Part shown: positions 16,480-24,907 of the stretch, piece by piece
Numbering within the stretch: position 1 is the stretch's first letter
How the letters are laid out: each line of letters starts with the position of its first letter
DNA from: JAPHSX01 sp041554195
GTDB lineage: Bacteria; Pseudomonadota; Gammaproteobacteria; Thiohalomonadales; Thiohalomonadaceae
DNA: 64,000 bases
Reading direction: 5' to 3'
Assembly: GCA_041554195.1 (NCBI GenBank)
Contig: JBFFMJ010000009.1
Span: forward strand, 71,684-135,683
The notes under the pieces: model-generated
Told to the model about the DNA's origin: nothing
What the model saw: the letters and a program-made list of their open reading frames with translations, nothing else
The model's database searches: none
Made by a program: the position numbers and the translations under genes

Positions 16480-17571
16480 TTAGACGTTGAAGCGGAAGTG
16501 CATGACGTCGCCGTCTTTAACGATGTAATCCTTGCCCTCAAGGCGCAGTTTTCCGGCCTCTTTGGCGCCCTGTTCGCCGTTACAGGCGATAAAGTCGTCG
16601 TAGGCGGTGACTTCGGCGCGGATAAAGCCCTTTTCGAAGTCGGTGTGGATGACACCGGCCGCCTGCGGTGCGGTGGCACCGACGCGTACGGTCCAGGCGC
16701 GTACCTCTTTAACACCGGCGGTGAAATAGGTCTGCAGGCCGAGCAGGGCGTAACCGGCTCGAATCACACGATTAAGGCCGGGCTCTTCGAGTCCCAGCTC
16801 ATCAAGGAATTGCGCGGCCTCTTCATCGTCCAGTTCACCAAGCTCCGCTTCAATGGCGGCGCAGACGGCGACTACCTGGGCGCCCTCGGCGGCGGCGTAT
16901 TCACGTACCGCGTCGAGGTGAGTGTTGTTCTCGAAGCCGTCTTCGGCGACGTTGGCGATATACATGGTCGGTTTGATGGTGAGCAGGTGCAGCTCGTAGA
17001 GGCTTTTCAGTTCGTCCTCGTTGAGCCCCAGGGTGCGCACCATCTTGCCCTCGTCGAGACCGGCCTTTACCTTTTCGAACAACGCCACCTGCGCCTTGGC
17101 ATCCTTATCGCCGCTCTTGGCGACGCGTGAGACGCGCTGTATGCCCTTCTCAACGCTCTCCATGTCGGCCAGCATCAGTTCGGTGTTGATGACCTCGATA
17201 TCGTCCAGCGGGTGGATCTTACCGGCGACGTGGATCACGTTCTCATCCTCGAAGCAGCGCACCACCTGGGCGATGGCATCGGTCTCACGGATGTTGGCGA
17301 GAAACTTGTTACCCAGCCCCTCTCCCTTGGAGGCACCGGCGACCAGGCCGGCGATATCGACGAACTCCATGGTGGTGGGCAGTACACGCTCGGGCTTGAC
17401 GATGGCCGCCAGGGCATCGAGACGTGGGTCGGGCATGCCGACAATACCGACGTTGGGCTCGATGGTGCAGAAGGGGTAGTTCTCCGCCTGAATCCCCGCC
17501 TTGGTTAGCGCGTTGAAGAGGGTGGACTTGCCGACGTTGGGCAGGCCAACGATGCCGCATTTAAATCCCAT
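16480..17571 (-). CDS. ychF: Ribosome-associated ATPase YchF (OLA1 family)
   Basis: A 363-residue Obg-family P-loop protein that prefers ATP. It has G1 GLPNVGKSTLFNAL, the switch/G3 region DIAGLVAGASKGEGLGN, a coiled-coil insert, NVAE in the G4 position instead of NKxD, which explains ATP use, and a C-terminal TGS domain (LQTYFTAGVKEVRAWTV to KDGDVMHFRFNV). Gene order ychF-pth-rplY-prs is typical of gammaproteobacteria. It follows pth by 36 bp. Confidence 0.97.
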   Translation of the reverse strand: MGFKCGIVGLPNVGKSTLFNALTKAGIQAENYPFCTIEPNVGIVGMPDPRLDALAAIVKPERVLPTTMEFVDIAGLVAGASKGEGLGNKFLANIRETDAIAQVVRCFEDENVIHVAGKIHPLDDIEVINTELMLADMESVEKGIQRVSRVAKSGDKDAKAQVALFEKVKAGLDEGKMVRTLGLNEDELKSLYELHLLTIKPTMYIANVAEDGFENNTHLDAVREYAAAEGAQVVAVCAAIEAELGELDDEEAAQFLDELGLEEPGLNRVIRAGYALLGLQTYFTAGVKEVRAWTVRVGATAPQAAGVIHTDFEKGFIRAEVTAYDDFIACNGEQGAKEAGKLRLEGKDYIVKDGDVMHFRFNV

Positions 17572-17607
17572 GGTGTATCGTTCCGTAAGAGTGTGAAGTG
17601 AGATGAA

Positions 17608-18186
17608 CTACTGGCTGTGCAGTTGGTTCATCGCCTTTTGCAGATCGCCGCTAACAATGAGCGACAGATTATCGAGCGCCTTATCAATCGCCCCCTCGGT
17701 GAGGGCCTGATCGATGGCGGGCGCCTTGCCCAGCACATAACCGGAGACCTGGCTGGCATGGCCGGGGTGGCCGATGCCCAGTCGCAGGCGCTGAAATTCC
17801 TTGGTGCCGAGTTGCGCGACGGTGTCGCGCAGACCGTTGTGGCCGCCGTGGCCGCCGCCCTTTTTCAGGCGTACCGTACCCGGCGGCAGATCGAGTTCAT
17901 CGTGGGCGATGAGGATATTTTCAGCGTCGATTTTGTAAAAACGGGCCAGCGCAGCAATGCCCTGACCACTCTTATTCATGAAGGTCATCGGTTTTAACAA
18001 CCAGACCTCCTGGCCGTCGATACGCCCCTTGCCAACCTCACCGTGAAACTTGTTTTCACTCTTGAGATCAATGCCGTGGGTGCGAGCGATGGCATCTACA
18101 AACCAAAAACCGGCGTTGTGCCGCGTCTTCTCATACTGCTGGCCGGGATTCCCCAGGCCAACGATAAGTTGAATACGTGACGACAA
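17608..18186 (-). CDS. pth: Peptidyl-tRNA hydrolase, TTG start
   Basis: A 192-residue Pth that recycles peptidyl-tRNA released from stalled ribosomes. It has the conserved VGLGNPGQQYEKTRHNAGFWFVD with the catalytic His, MNKSGQGIAAL, and HDELDLPPGTVRLKKGGGHGGHNGLRD. The only in-frame start after the upstream TGA that keeps the N-terminus is TTG at 18184-18186, with no strong ribosome site. It lies 32 bp after rplY, so translation may be low and dependent on the upstream gene. Confidence 0.96.
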   Translation of the reverse strand: MSSRIQLIVGLGNPGQQYEKTRHNAGFWFVDAIARTHGIDLKSENKFHGEVGKGRIDGQEVWLLKPMTFMNKSGQGIAALARFYKIDAENILIAHDELDLPPGTVRLKKGGGHGGHNGLRDTVAQLGTKEFQRLRLGIGHPGHASQVSGYVLGKAPAIDQALTEGAIDKALDNLSLIVSGDLQKAMNQLHSQ

Positions 18187-18218
18187 CGCCGGTTTTCTTA
18201 GCGTTCAGGAGAGGGCGA

Positions 18219-18857
18219 TTACTCGCCTTCACCTTCAGCTTCGGCTTCACCAGCATCGCCCTCAGCTTCGAGGCTGCCGCGGGTTTTGTGGATCGCTGCA
18301 ATCGCCTGATCATGGCTCTCGCCGTGGGTCAGTTCAGTCAGCTCCACGCCCTCAGGCAGTTTGATGTCGGTGAGGTGAATGATCTGCTCCATCTCCACGC
18401 CGGCCATGTCCACTTCCAGGTACTCAGGCAGGTTGCCAGGCAGACACAGTACCTCAACCTCGGTGACGTTGTGAGTCAGTACACCACCGGCCTTTACACC
18501 AGGGGCCTCTTCTTCGTTGATGAAGTGCAGCGGCACGTTCATCTTCAGCTTTTCGCTAGCGGAGACGCGCAGGAAGTCGGCGTGCAGGATCACCGGCTTG
18601 GCGGGGTGACGCTGCAGGTCTTTCAGTACCGCTTTTTCGCTCTTGCCATCGACGTCGATGGTGAGGATGTGCGAGTAGAAGGCCTCGTTCTCAAGGTTGT
18701 GTACCAGCTTGTGGTGCTCAAGGGTGATGCTCACAGGCTCTTTGCCAGCACCATAGATGATGGCGGGTACCTTGTTCGTGTGACGCAGGCGGCGGCTCGC
18801 ACCTTTCCCCAGGTCAGTACGGACTTCGGCACTCAGGGTGAAGTCTACATTGCTCAT
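18219..18857 (-). CDS. rplY: Ribosomal protein bL25, long CTC form
   Basis: A 212-residue bL25 of the CTC/general stress type: the 5S rRNA-binding N-terminal domain (FTLSAEVRTDLGKGASRRLRHTNKVPAIIYG) plus the TL5 C-terminal beta domain (PLHFINEEEAPGVKAGGVLTHNVTEVEVLCLPGNLPEYLEVDM). It ends in a Glu/Ala/Gly-rich acidic tail. E. coli has only the short form (94 residues). The gene lies between prs and pth in the usual order. Confidence 0.97.
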   Translation of the reverse strand: MSNVDFTLSAEVRTDLGKGASRRLRHTNKVPAIIYGAGKEPVSITLEHHKLVHNLENEAFYSHILTIDVDGKSEKAVLKDLQRHPAKPVILHADFLRVSASEKLKMNVPLHFINEEEAPGVKAGGVLTHNVTEVEVLCLPGNLPEYLEVDMAGVEMEQIIHLTDIKLPEGVELTELTHGESHDQAIAAIHKTRGSLEAEGDAGEAEAEGEGE

Positions 18858-18908
18858 TGTGTTTCTCCAGTTTCAAAGGGCACTCCATTTGAGGCACCCT
18901 GGTAAAGA

Positions 18909-18931
18909 CGAACAAACCACCCGAAGGTGGT
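18909..18931 (-). terminator. UUCG hairpin between prs and rplY
   Basis: The minus strand has ACCACC-TTCG-GGTGGT, a stable tetraloop hairpin followed by TTTGTTCG. It lies about 50 nt before the rplY start and probably terminates or attenuates prs transcripts. Confidence 0.55.
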
Positions 18932-18937
18932 CTATTC

Positions 18938-18963
18938 ACCGTCATCCGCGACCAGATGACGGT
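18938..18963. repeat. Perfect 9-bp inverted repeat in prs-rplY spacer
   Basis: ACCGTCATC and GATGACGGT are separated by 8 nt. It stands just upstream (minus-strand sense) of the UUCG hairpin. It could be a second RNA hairpin or an operator in the rplY leader; the sequence does not distinguish these. Confidence 0.5.
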
Positions 18964-19009
18964 CTCCTATAAGGCGACAGGCCTTAATTCTGTTGCCGCA
19001 AAAGCGGCG

Positions 19010-19963
19010 TTAATCCATATAGAGTGAACTAACCGATTCGTCGTTGTTGATGCGGCGAATGGTTTCAGCCAGCATCTCTGCCAATGAGACCACACGGATG
19101 CGCGAGCATGCCTGGGCCTCGGGGCTTAGCGGGATGGTGTTGGTGACGACCAGCTCATCCAGCTGTGAATTTTCAATATTCTCCACTGCCGGGCCAGAGA
19201 GCACCGGGTGGGTAATGTAGGCCTTGACCTTGGCAGCGCCGTGGGCCTTGAGGGCGTTGGCCGCCTGGCACAGGGTGCCGGCGGTATCGACCAGGTCATC
19301 GATGAGGATGCAGCTGCGTCCCTCGACATCACCGATGATGTGCATCACCTGCGCCACATTCGCCTTGGGACGACGCTTGTCGATGATCGCCAGATCCGCA
19401 TCATCCAGGCGCTTGGCCAGGGCGCGGGCGCGGACTACACCGCCCACATCGGGCGAGACGACCATAATATCGTCGTCCTGATTCTTCTGCCGCCAGATAT
19501 CGCCTAGCAGGATCGGCGAGGCATACACGTTATCCAGCGGGATATCGAAAAAGCCCTGGATCTGATCGGCGTGCAGGTCGACGGTGAGCAGGCGATCCAC
19601 ACCGACGCCGGTAATCATATTGGCGACCACCTTGGCGGTCAGGCCGACGCGTGCCGAACGCGGACGACGATCCTGACGGGCATAGCCAAAATAAGGGATC
19701 ACGGCGGTAACGGTGCGTGCCGAGGAGCGGCGTGCTGCATCGACCATCACCATCAGTTCCATCAGGTTGTCATTGGTGGGTGCACAGGTCGGCTGGATAA
19801 TGAAGATGTGCTTACCGCGCACATTCTCCAGCAGCTCGACCATCACCTCGGCGTCACTGAACTTACCAACGATGGCCTTGCCCAGAGGCATTTCAAGATA
19901 GGACGCGATCTCCTGTGCCAACTGAGGATTGGCATTACCTGCAAAGACCATCATCTCTGACAC
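19010..19963 (-). CDS. prs: Ribose-phosphate pyrophosphokinase
   Basis: A 317-residue PRPP synthetase that makes phosphoribosyl pyrophosphate from ribose 5-phosphate and ATP. Seen are MVFAGNANPQLAQEIASYLEMPLGKA, the RQDRRPRSARVGLTAKVVANMI flexible loop, DLHADQIQGFFDIPLDNVYASPIL and the PRPP-binding VLIDDLVDTAGTL-type motif (ILIDDLVDTAGTLCQAA). Downstream of tRNA-Gln and ispE as in many gammaproteobacteria. Confidence 0.98.
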   Translation of the reverse strand: MSEMMVFAGNANPQLAQEIASYLEMPLGKAIVGKFSDAEVMVELLENVRGKHIFIIQPTCAPTNDNLMELMVMVDAARRSSARTVTAVIPYFGYARQDRRPRSARVGLTAKVVANMITGVGVDRLLTVDLHADQIQGFFDIPLDNVYASPILLGDIWRQKNQDDDIMVVSPDVGGVVRARALAKRLDDADLAIIDKRRPKANVAQVMHIIGDVEGRSCILIDDLVDTAGTLCQAANALKAHGAAKVKAYITHPVLSGPAVENIENSQLDELVVTNTIPLSPEAQACSRIRVVSLAEMLAETIRRINNDESVSSLYMD

Positions 19964-20012
19964 TTGAAACCCCTTAACAGACGCGGGCCGCGAAATGGGG
20001 CCGCTGTTTTGG

Positions 20013-20179
20013 AATATGGCTGGGGGTGGCAGGATTATTCAGCCTTCGGCTTCACCCCTGCGGGGCCAGCTTCGCTGTTCCCTCGGGTCGAACCTTATGG
20101 TCCTCATCCTGCAACCTGCCGCTATTTTACGCTATTAGCGTCGTAAACAGCTTACTAATATGGCTGGGGCGGCAGGATT
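20013..20179. repeat. Direct repeat of the tRNA-Gln 3-prime end
   Basis: AATATGGCTGGGG(GT/C)GGCAGGATT occurs at 20013-20036 and again at 20157-20179. The second copy is the 3-prime end of tRNA-Gln plus its flank. The two differ by one substitution or indel and are 144 bp apart. The stretch between carries no gene. Confidence 0.7.
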
Positions 20180-20235
20180 CGAACCTGCGCGTGACGGGAT
20201 CAAAACCCGCTGCCTTACCGCTTGGCTACGCCCCA
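20161..20235 (-). tRNA. tRNA-Gln (TTG)
   Basis: A 75-nt cloverleaf: acceptor TGGGGCG/CGCCCCA, D-arm GCCAAGCGGTAAGGC, anticodon loop TTTTGAT (TTG), T-arm GCAGG-TTCGAAT-CCTGC, encoded CCA. The closing pair of the anticodon stem is G-U. It lies between prs and ispE, a conserved position for tRNA-Gln in this class. Having gatCAB, the organism may charge it by transamidation. Confidence 0.93.
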
Positions 20236-20288
20236 ATAAACTTTAAATTTGCTTTGAACTATCGGCATTCTCGTGAAAAACCGATAGT

Positions 20289-21131
20289 TCAAAACTCCGC
20301 CAGCCTTTTATAGAGGGCCGAACGGTTGCTGCCCTTGGCTACAAACCCTCGCCACTCGGCGGGAAGTTGCTGGTAAACCTCTTGCGCCTGCACTTCGGTA
20401 TCGAAGGCGGCGAAGATGCAGCTGCCGGTACCGGTCATCTTTGCCTCGGCAAATTGACCTAGCCATGTCAGTGCCTGAGCAATTTCAGGATAGTGGCGCG
20501 AGGCCACCGGCTGACAGACATTTCTGCTTTCCCCGGCGAGAAAGGCGCGTATTTTGATAGTTTGGCAGTCCCGTGTCAATTGCGGATCGGAAAAAATCTT
20601 TGCCGTGGCGACCTCCACCGGGGGAATGATAACCAGATACCAGGGTTCTGGCAGATCAACCGGCTCTAAAATCTCACCGACGCCCTCGGCCCAGGCGGCG
20701 TGACCGTGGACGAATACCGGCACATCGGCACCGAGTTGCAGTCCCAGCTGTGCCAGCTGTTCTACCGGCATATCGATACCCCACAGGCGGTTGAGGACGA
20801 CCAGCACCGTGGCGGCATCGGAGCTGCCACCGCCCAGACCGCCGCCCATGGGCAGTTGTTTGTCGACACGGATATCGGCCCCCAGAGTGCAACCGCTCTG
20901 TTGCTGGAGCAGGCGGGCGGCACGTACTACCAGATCCTGCTCGGGCTCGACGCCGGGCAGTTCGTTGAGGCGGTTGATCGCCCCGTCCTTACGTAACGTA
21001 ATGGAGATCTGGTCACCGTAGTCGAGAAACTGAAATACGCTCTGCAGCAGGTGATAGCCGTCTTCGCGCTGACCGGTGATGTGCAAAAACAGGTTGAGCT
21101 TGGCCGGGGCGGGCCAGGTTGTCAGGCTCAA
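20289..21131 (-). CDS. ispE: 4-diphosphocytidyl-2-C-methyl-D-erythritol kinase
   Basis: A 280-residue GHMP kinase of the MEP isoprenoid pathway. Features are WPAPAKLNLFLHITGQREDGYHLLQSVFQFLDYGD at the N-terminus, the glycine-rich ATP loop PMGGGLGGGSSDAATVL, and the C-terminal MTGTGSCIFAAF. The ATG overlaps the lolB stop by 4 nt. Confidence 0.97.
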   Translation of the reverse strand: MSLTTWPAPAKLNLFLHITGQREDGYHLLQSVFQFLDYGDQISITLRKDGAINRLNELPGVEPEQDLVVRAARLLQQQSGCTLGADIRVDKQLPMGGGLGGGSSDAATVLVVLNRLWGIDMPVEQLAQLGLQLGADVPVFVHGHAAWAEGVGEILEPVDLPEPWYLVIIPPVEVATAKIFSDPQLTRDCQTIKIRAFLAGESRNVCQPVASRHYPEIAQALTWLGQFAEAKMTGTGSCIFAAFDTEVQAQEVYQQLPAEWRGFVAKGSNRSALYKRLAEF

Positions 21132-21763
21132 CTGCCAGCCTCCCCGTCGTTGCTGGACTGAGGTTCGACCGGCAGAGGCTGCCAGTTGCTGATCACCAGC
21201 TTGACCTTGGCGAGGTGGTTATTGATGAAGATCTTGCGTGGCAGCTCTACGCCAAGGTGTGGCTGGTAGTCGATAAACTCGATCTCCCATCCGGCCTGTT
21301 TAAGTTGGATTAGTCGGCCGTATTCATCGAGGCTCTGCTGGTTGTCGCCCGGTGCGGGCAGCCCCAGCACCCAGTAGCGCAGTGCGGAGACCGGTACCTT
21401 CCAGCCGAGTTGCTGGTAGAGCAGGTGATCCGGGTCGTTGGAGTTGATGGTTTCGCCCTCGTCGGTCATCAGCATTACTTGCACCGCATCCCCATGGAGC
21501 TTCATCGAGCCCTGTCCCAGCGGGGCGATGATGTTGAGGGAGTAGCGATCAAGGCGCTGCTGCCACTCCATACTCATGTGCCAGGCTTCGTGTTCGTTCA
21601 GAACCGCCAGCCGTCCGGAGAGCTGCCAGTGGCTGAGCTGTTTGAGTTGTTGCTGGCGTAGCTGCCAGCTCTGCTCAGGGGTGGTGTCGGGCAGGGGGCG
21701 GGTTGGCGTGGGACTGCAGGCGGTAAGCAGTAAGACCAAGAGGAATGGTGTGATGCGGTTCAT
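21128..21763 (-). CDS. lolB: Outer-membrane lipoprotein receptor LolB
   Basis: A 211-residue lipoprotein (lipobox LLTAC) that receives lipoproteins from LolA and inserts them into the outer membrane. Typical are SWQLRQQQLKQLSHWQLSGRLAVLNEHEAWHMSMEWQQ and WVLGLPAPG. Overlaps its neighbours on both sides by 4 nt, giving one TPR lipoprotein-lolB-ispE operon. Confidence 0.94.
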   Translation of the reverse strand: MNRITPFLLVLLLTACSPTPTRPLPDTTPEQSWQLRQQQLKQLSHWQLSGRLAVLNEHEAWHMSMEWQQRLDRYSLNIIAPLGQGSMKLHGDAVQVMLMTDEGETINSNDPDHLLYQQLGWKVPVSALRYWVLGLPAPGDNQQSLDEYGRLIQLKQAGWEIEFIDYQPHLGVELPRKIFINNHLAKVKLVISNWQPLPVEPQSSNDGEAGS

Positions 21764-23487
21764 GGCCTAAGGCGCTTGAGAGTCTGTTGCAATATCTTGT
21801 TGTCGGGGGCGAATTTCAGCGCCTCCTCCCAGACCTGGTTCGCTTCGTCGCGTTTACCGCTGGCCCACAAAACCTCGCCAAGGTGGGCGGCGATCTCACC
21901 ATCGCGCAGCTTGGCGGCGGCTTGTTTGAGGTACTCCAGTGCCTCATCGAGTCGGCCCAGGCGATAGAGCGCCCAGCCCATGCTGTCGAGAATGGCAATA
22001 TCATCAGGGCGTTGCTGGTAGGCACGCTCTATCAGTTCATACCCCTCCTGGTATCGATCGGTACGGTCAATGAGGGTGTAGCCCAGTGCGTTCAGAGCCT
22101 GCACATCATCGGGATCGCGCTGCAGGATGAGCTTGAGGTCATTTTCCAGAATATCGAGCCGGTCAACCTTTTCGGCGGTGAGGGCGCGTGCGTAGAGCAG
22201 GTCGGTATTATGGTGGAAGGTACTGAGCCCCTCGTCATAGACCACCATCGCCTCGGCGTGCTGTTCGGCGTTGTTTAGCAGCTCGGCCTCGCTCAGAAGG
22301 AGCTGTACCCGTTCCTCATCATTTTGTGTCTCCAGCTCGCGCAGATAGCGGCGTGCCTGTGCCATGCTTCGGTGCTGAGCGATCAGGCGTGCGGCCTGTA
22401 ATTGTGCTTCCAGGTAGCGTTCGCCCTGAGCGATTGAGCTAAACCACTCAATGGCCTTGTCGTGCTGCTGGCGTGCCTCGGCAATTTGCGCCATGGCGAA
22501 GCGGCTCTCCTCCTCGCGCTCGCGGTGGCGTAGCAGCTTGTCGAAGTGGTTCTCGGCGGCATCCAGATCCCCCGCCTCCAGTGCCAGTAGCCCCAGTGCG
22601 TAGATGACATCCACATCATTGGGAGTGGCCTTGCTGAGAAGGGTGAATTGCTGACGCGCCTCTTTCAGGCGGCGCGCATCGACCAGCATGCGGGCGTAGG
22701 TGAGGCGAAGTTGGTGATTGTCGGGGGAGAGCGCGAGTGCCCGGTCCATACTCTGCAGTGCAGCGTCAATATCCTCCAGTGCACGCAATACCCTTGCCTG
22801 GAGAATTAGCCCTTGTGTGTGCTCCGGCTCGTGGCTCAACAGTTTATTCAGGGTAGTGCGCGCGAGCTCGTTATTGTCGAGCTGGTTGGCCAGATAGGCC
22901 TGGGCATAGAGGGCGTGGGGGGCATTGGGTGTGCCGGCAACCAGCTCGGCCATGGTGGCGAGGGCGCGTTCCTTATTGGGGTCACTGGCGAGCAGGGTCG
23001 CAGCCAACATGTAACCATGGTTGCCGTCCTGACGCGTGTTTTGTACCAGCTTATCCAGATGCGGGCGAGCCTGTGCATGCTCGCCCGCGGCAATCAGCAG
23101 GGCCGCAGCAGATTTATGTGCCTCGTCGTTGCCGGGGTCCAGCTCTACCCAGAGGCGGGCGGCGTTCAGCGCGATGCCGTTCTCGCGGGCATAGATGGCG
23201 ATACGGGTGGCACGACGTGCCAGGCGGTAGTCACGGGTACGATGGGCGGCCTCCAGGTAGGTGGCGGCGGAGAGGCGTAGCGCCCCCTGCTGGCCTGAGA
23301 ATTCTGCGACCAGCAGCTGGTAGAGCAGCTCGGGGCCGAGTTCTACCTGTGGCGGCTCGGGCTCTGGGCTGGGAGCGGTAGCCGCGGGCCTCGCGGGATC
23401 ATGTACCGCAGTGGTGCTGCAACCGCTTAGCAAGGCAAACAGCAGCGGCAATAAGGCCGCCAGTAGCAGCCGGTACAAAGGTCTCAT
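21760..23487 (-). CDS. TPR-repeat lipoprotein
   Basis: A 575-residue protein: signal peptide with lipobox ALLSGC, Pro-rich linker (about 30-48), then a chain of TPR helices to the end. Repeats are clear at NHQLRLTYARMLVDARRLKEARQQF, VDVIYALGLLALEAGDLDAAENHF, LNALGYTLIDRTDRYQEGYELIERAY and AILDSMGWALYRLGRLDEALEYL. This protein is regularly encoded upstream of lolB in gammaproteobacteria, and an envelope assembly role is plausible but unproven. I use ATG at 23487, with GGAGAG upstream, rather than the TTG before it. Divergent from hemA. Confidence 0.9.
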   Translation of the reverse strand: MRPLYRLLLAALLPLLFALLSGCSTTAVHDPARPAATAPSPEPEPPQVELGPELLYQLLVAEFSGQQGALRLSAATYLEAAHRTRDYRLARRATRIAIYARENGIALNAARLWVELDPGNDEAHKSAAALLIAAGEHAQARPHLDKLVQNTRQDGNHGYMLAATLLASDPNKERALATMAELVAGTPNAPHALYAQAYLANQLDNNELARTTLNKLLSHEPEHTQGLILQARVLRALEDIDAALQSMDRALALSPDNHQLRLTYARMLVDARRLKEARQQFTLLSKATPNDVDVIYALGLLALEAGDLDAAENHFDKLLRHREREEESRFAMAQIAEARQQHDKAIEWFSSIAQGERYLEAQLQAARLIAQHRSMAQARRYLRELETQNDEERVQLLLSEAELLNNAEQHAEAMVVYDEGLSTFHHNTDLLYARALTAEKVDRLDILENDLKLILQRDPDDVQALNALGYTLIDRTDRYQEGYELIERAYQQRPDDIAILDSMGWALYRLGRLDEALEYLKQAAAKLRDGEIAAHLGEVLWASGKRDEANQVWEEALKFAPDNKILQQTLKRLRP

Positions 23488-23644
23488 CAATCTCTCCGTG
23501 TGCCCTGGGGGGCGGTTTTGGAAAACTATACCTGAGTTTCTAAATTTTTACCTATTATAGGTGTCGTCTACAGCGCCACTTGCCATTAATACCCTGTCTA
23601 AAGCAAAATGTGCAGCTCGTTAACGATTTTAAGCCATCGATTTT

Positions 23645-24901
23645 ATGACACTGTTCGCACTCGGCATCAACCACAAGACAGCCCCGGTAGAGATACGGGA
23701 GCAGGTTGCCTTTACGCCCGAGAAGCTGCCGCAGGCGTTCAGCGAGCTGACGGCCACAAACGGTGTCAGTGAGGTGGCGATCCTCTCTACCTGTAATCGT
23801 ACCGAGCTCTATTGTGGCTTAGAGGGCGAGGACAGTGGTGCGGTGCGTGACTGGTTCAGCCGCTTTCACAACCTCAGGCTGGAGGATGTAGAGCCCTATT
23901 TCTACGCCCACCCGGATCGCCACGCGGTACACCATATCCTGCGTGTCGCCAGTGGTCTCGATTCAATGGTGCTCGGTGAGCCGCAGATCCTCGGTCAGAT
24001 GAAGCAGGCCTACAGCACCGCCAATGCCGCCGGTGCCGTCGGCAAGCTGCTTAATCGCCTGTTTCAGCACACCTTTACCGTTGCCAAGCAGGTGCGTACC
24101 GATACCGCCATCGGTGCCAGCCCGGTCTCCGTGGCCTTTGCCGCGGTGTCGCTCTCCAAACAGATATTCAGTGATCTTTCAAAACATACCGCGTTGCTGA
24201 TCGGTGCAGGGGAGACCATCGAACTGGTGGCGCGCCACCTCCACGAGAGTGGCGTGGGGCGCATCATCGTTGCCAATCGCACGGTGGAGAAGGCGCACAA
24301 CCTGGCCAGTGAGTTCGGCGGTTATGCGATCGCACTCTCCGAGATCCCCGACCACCTACACGAGGCCGATATGGTGATCTCCTCCACCGCCAGCCAGCTG
24401 CCGATCCTCGGTAAGGGGGCGGTGGAGAGCGCGCTGAAAAAGCGCAAGCATCGCCCCATGTTTATGGTTGATATCGCGGTGCCGCGCGACATTGAGTCGC
24501 AGGTCGGCGAGCTGGAGGATGTCTTCCTCTACACCGTGGATGACCTGCAGGAGATCATCCAGGAGGGCTTGCGTTCACGTCAGGAGGCGGCACAGCAGGC
24601 CGAGGAGATCATCGATACCCAGGTCACCCATTTTATGAGCTGGCTACAGTCTCTGGGGGCGGTAGATACCATTCGTGATTACCGCATGAGCGTTGAGGCG
24701 ATGCGTGATCAGGTGTTGCAGGGGGCGTTGGCGCAGCTGCAAAAAGGGCAAGCTCCCGAGCAGGCGATGCAGGAACTGGCGCGCCTGCTTACCAATAAAC
24801 TGATGCACACGCCGTGTAGCAATATGAAGCAAGCCGGTTACGATGGTCGCTCTGAGCTGCTGGCCGCCGCCCGCGAACTATTTAATCTCAAAGATAACTA
24901 A
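23645..24901 (+). CDS. hemA: Glutamyl-tRNA reductase
   Basis: A 418-residue enzyme that reduces Glu-tRNA to glutamate-1-semialdehyde, the first step of C5 haem synthesis. The nucleophile is C50 in AILSTCNRTELYC. Then come FRVASGLDSMVLGEPQILGQMK-type sequence (LRVASGLDSMVLGEPQILGQ), the NADPH-binding LIGAGETIELVARHL and MVDIAVPRDIESQVGELEDVFLYTVDDL, and the dimerisation helices. First gene of hemA-prfA. Confidence 0.98.
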   Translation: MTLFALGINHKTAPVEIREQVAFTPEKLPQAFSELTATNGVSEVAILSTCNRTELYCGLEGEDSGAVRDWFSRFHNLRLEDVEPYFYAHPDRHAVHHILRVASGLDSMVLGEPQILGQMKQAYSTANAAGAVGKLLNRLFQHTFTVAKQVRTDTAIGASPVSVAFAAVSLSKQIFSDLSKHTALLIGAGETIELVARHLHESGVGRIIVANRTVEKAHNLASEFGGYAIALSEIPDHLHEADMVISSTASQLPILGKGAVESALKKRKHRPMFMVDIAVPRDIESQVGELEDVFLYTVDDLQEIIQEGLRSRQEAAQQAEEIIDTQVTHFMSWLQSLGAVDTIRDYRMSVEAMRDQVLQGALAQLQKGQAPEQAMQELARLLTNKLMHTPCSNMKQAGYDGRSELLAAARELFNLKDN

Positions 24902-24907
24902 TATCCC

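Noticed and set aside
20026..20313. 95-codon plus-strand frame with WLGRQDSNLRVTGSKPAALPLGYAP
   Set aside because: It is the antisense translation of tRNA-Gln, a familiar false protein in databases.
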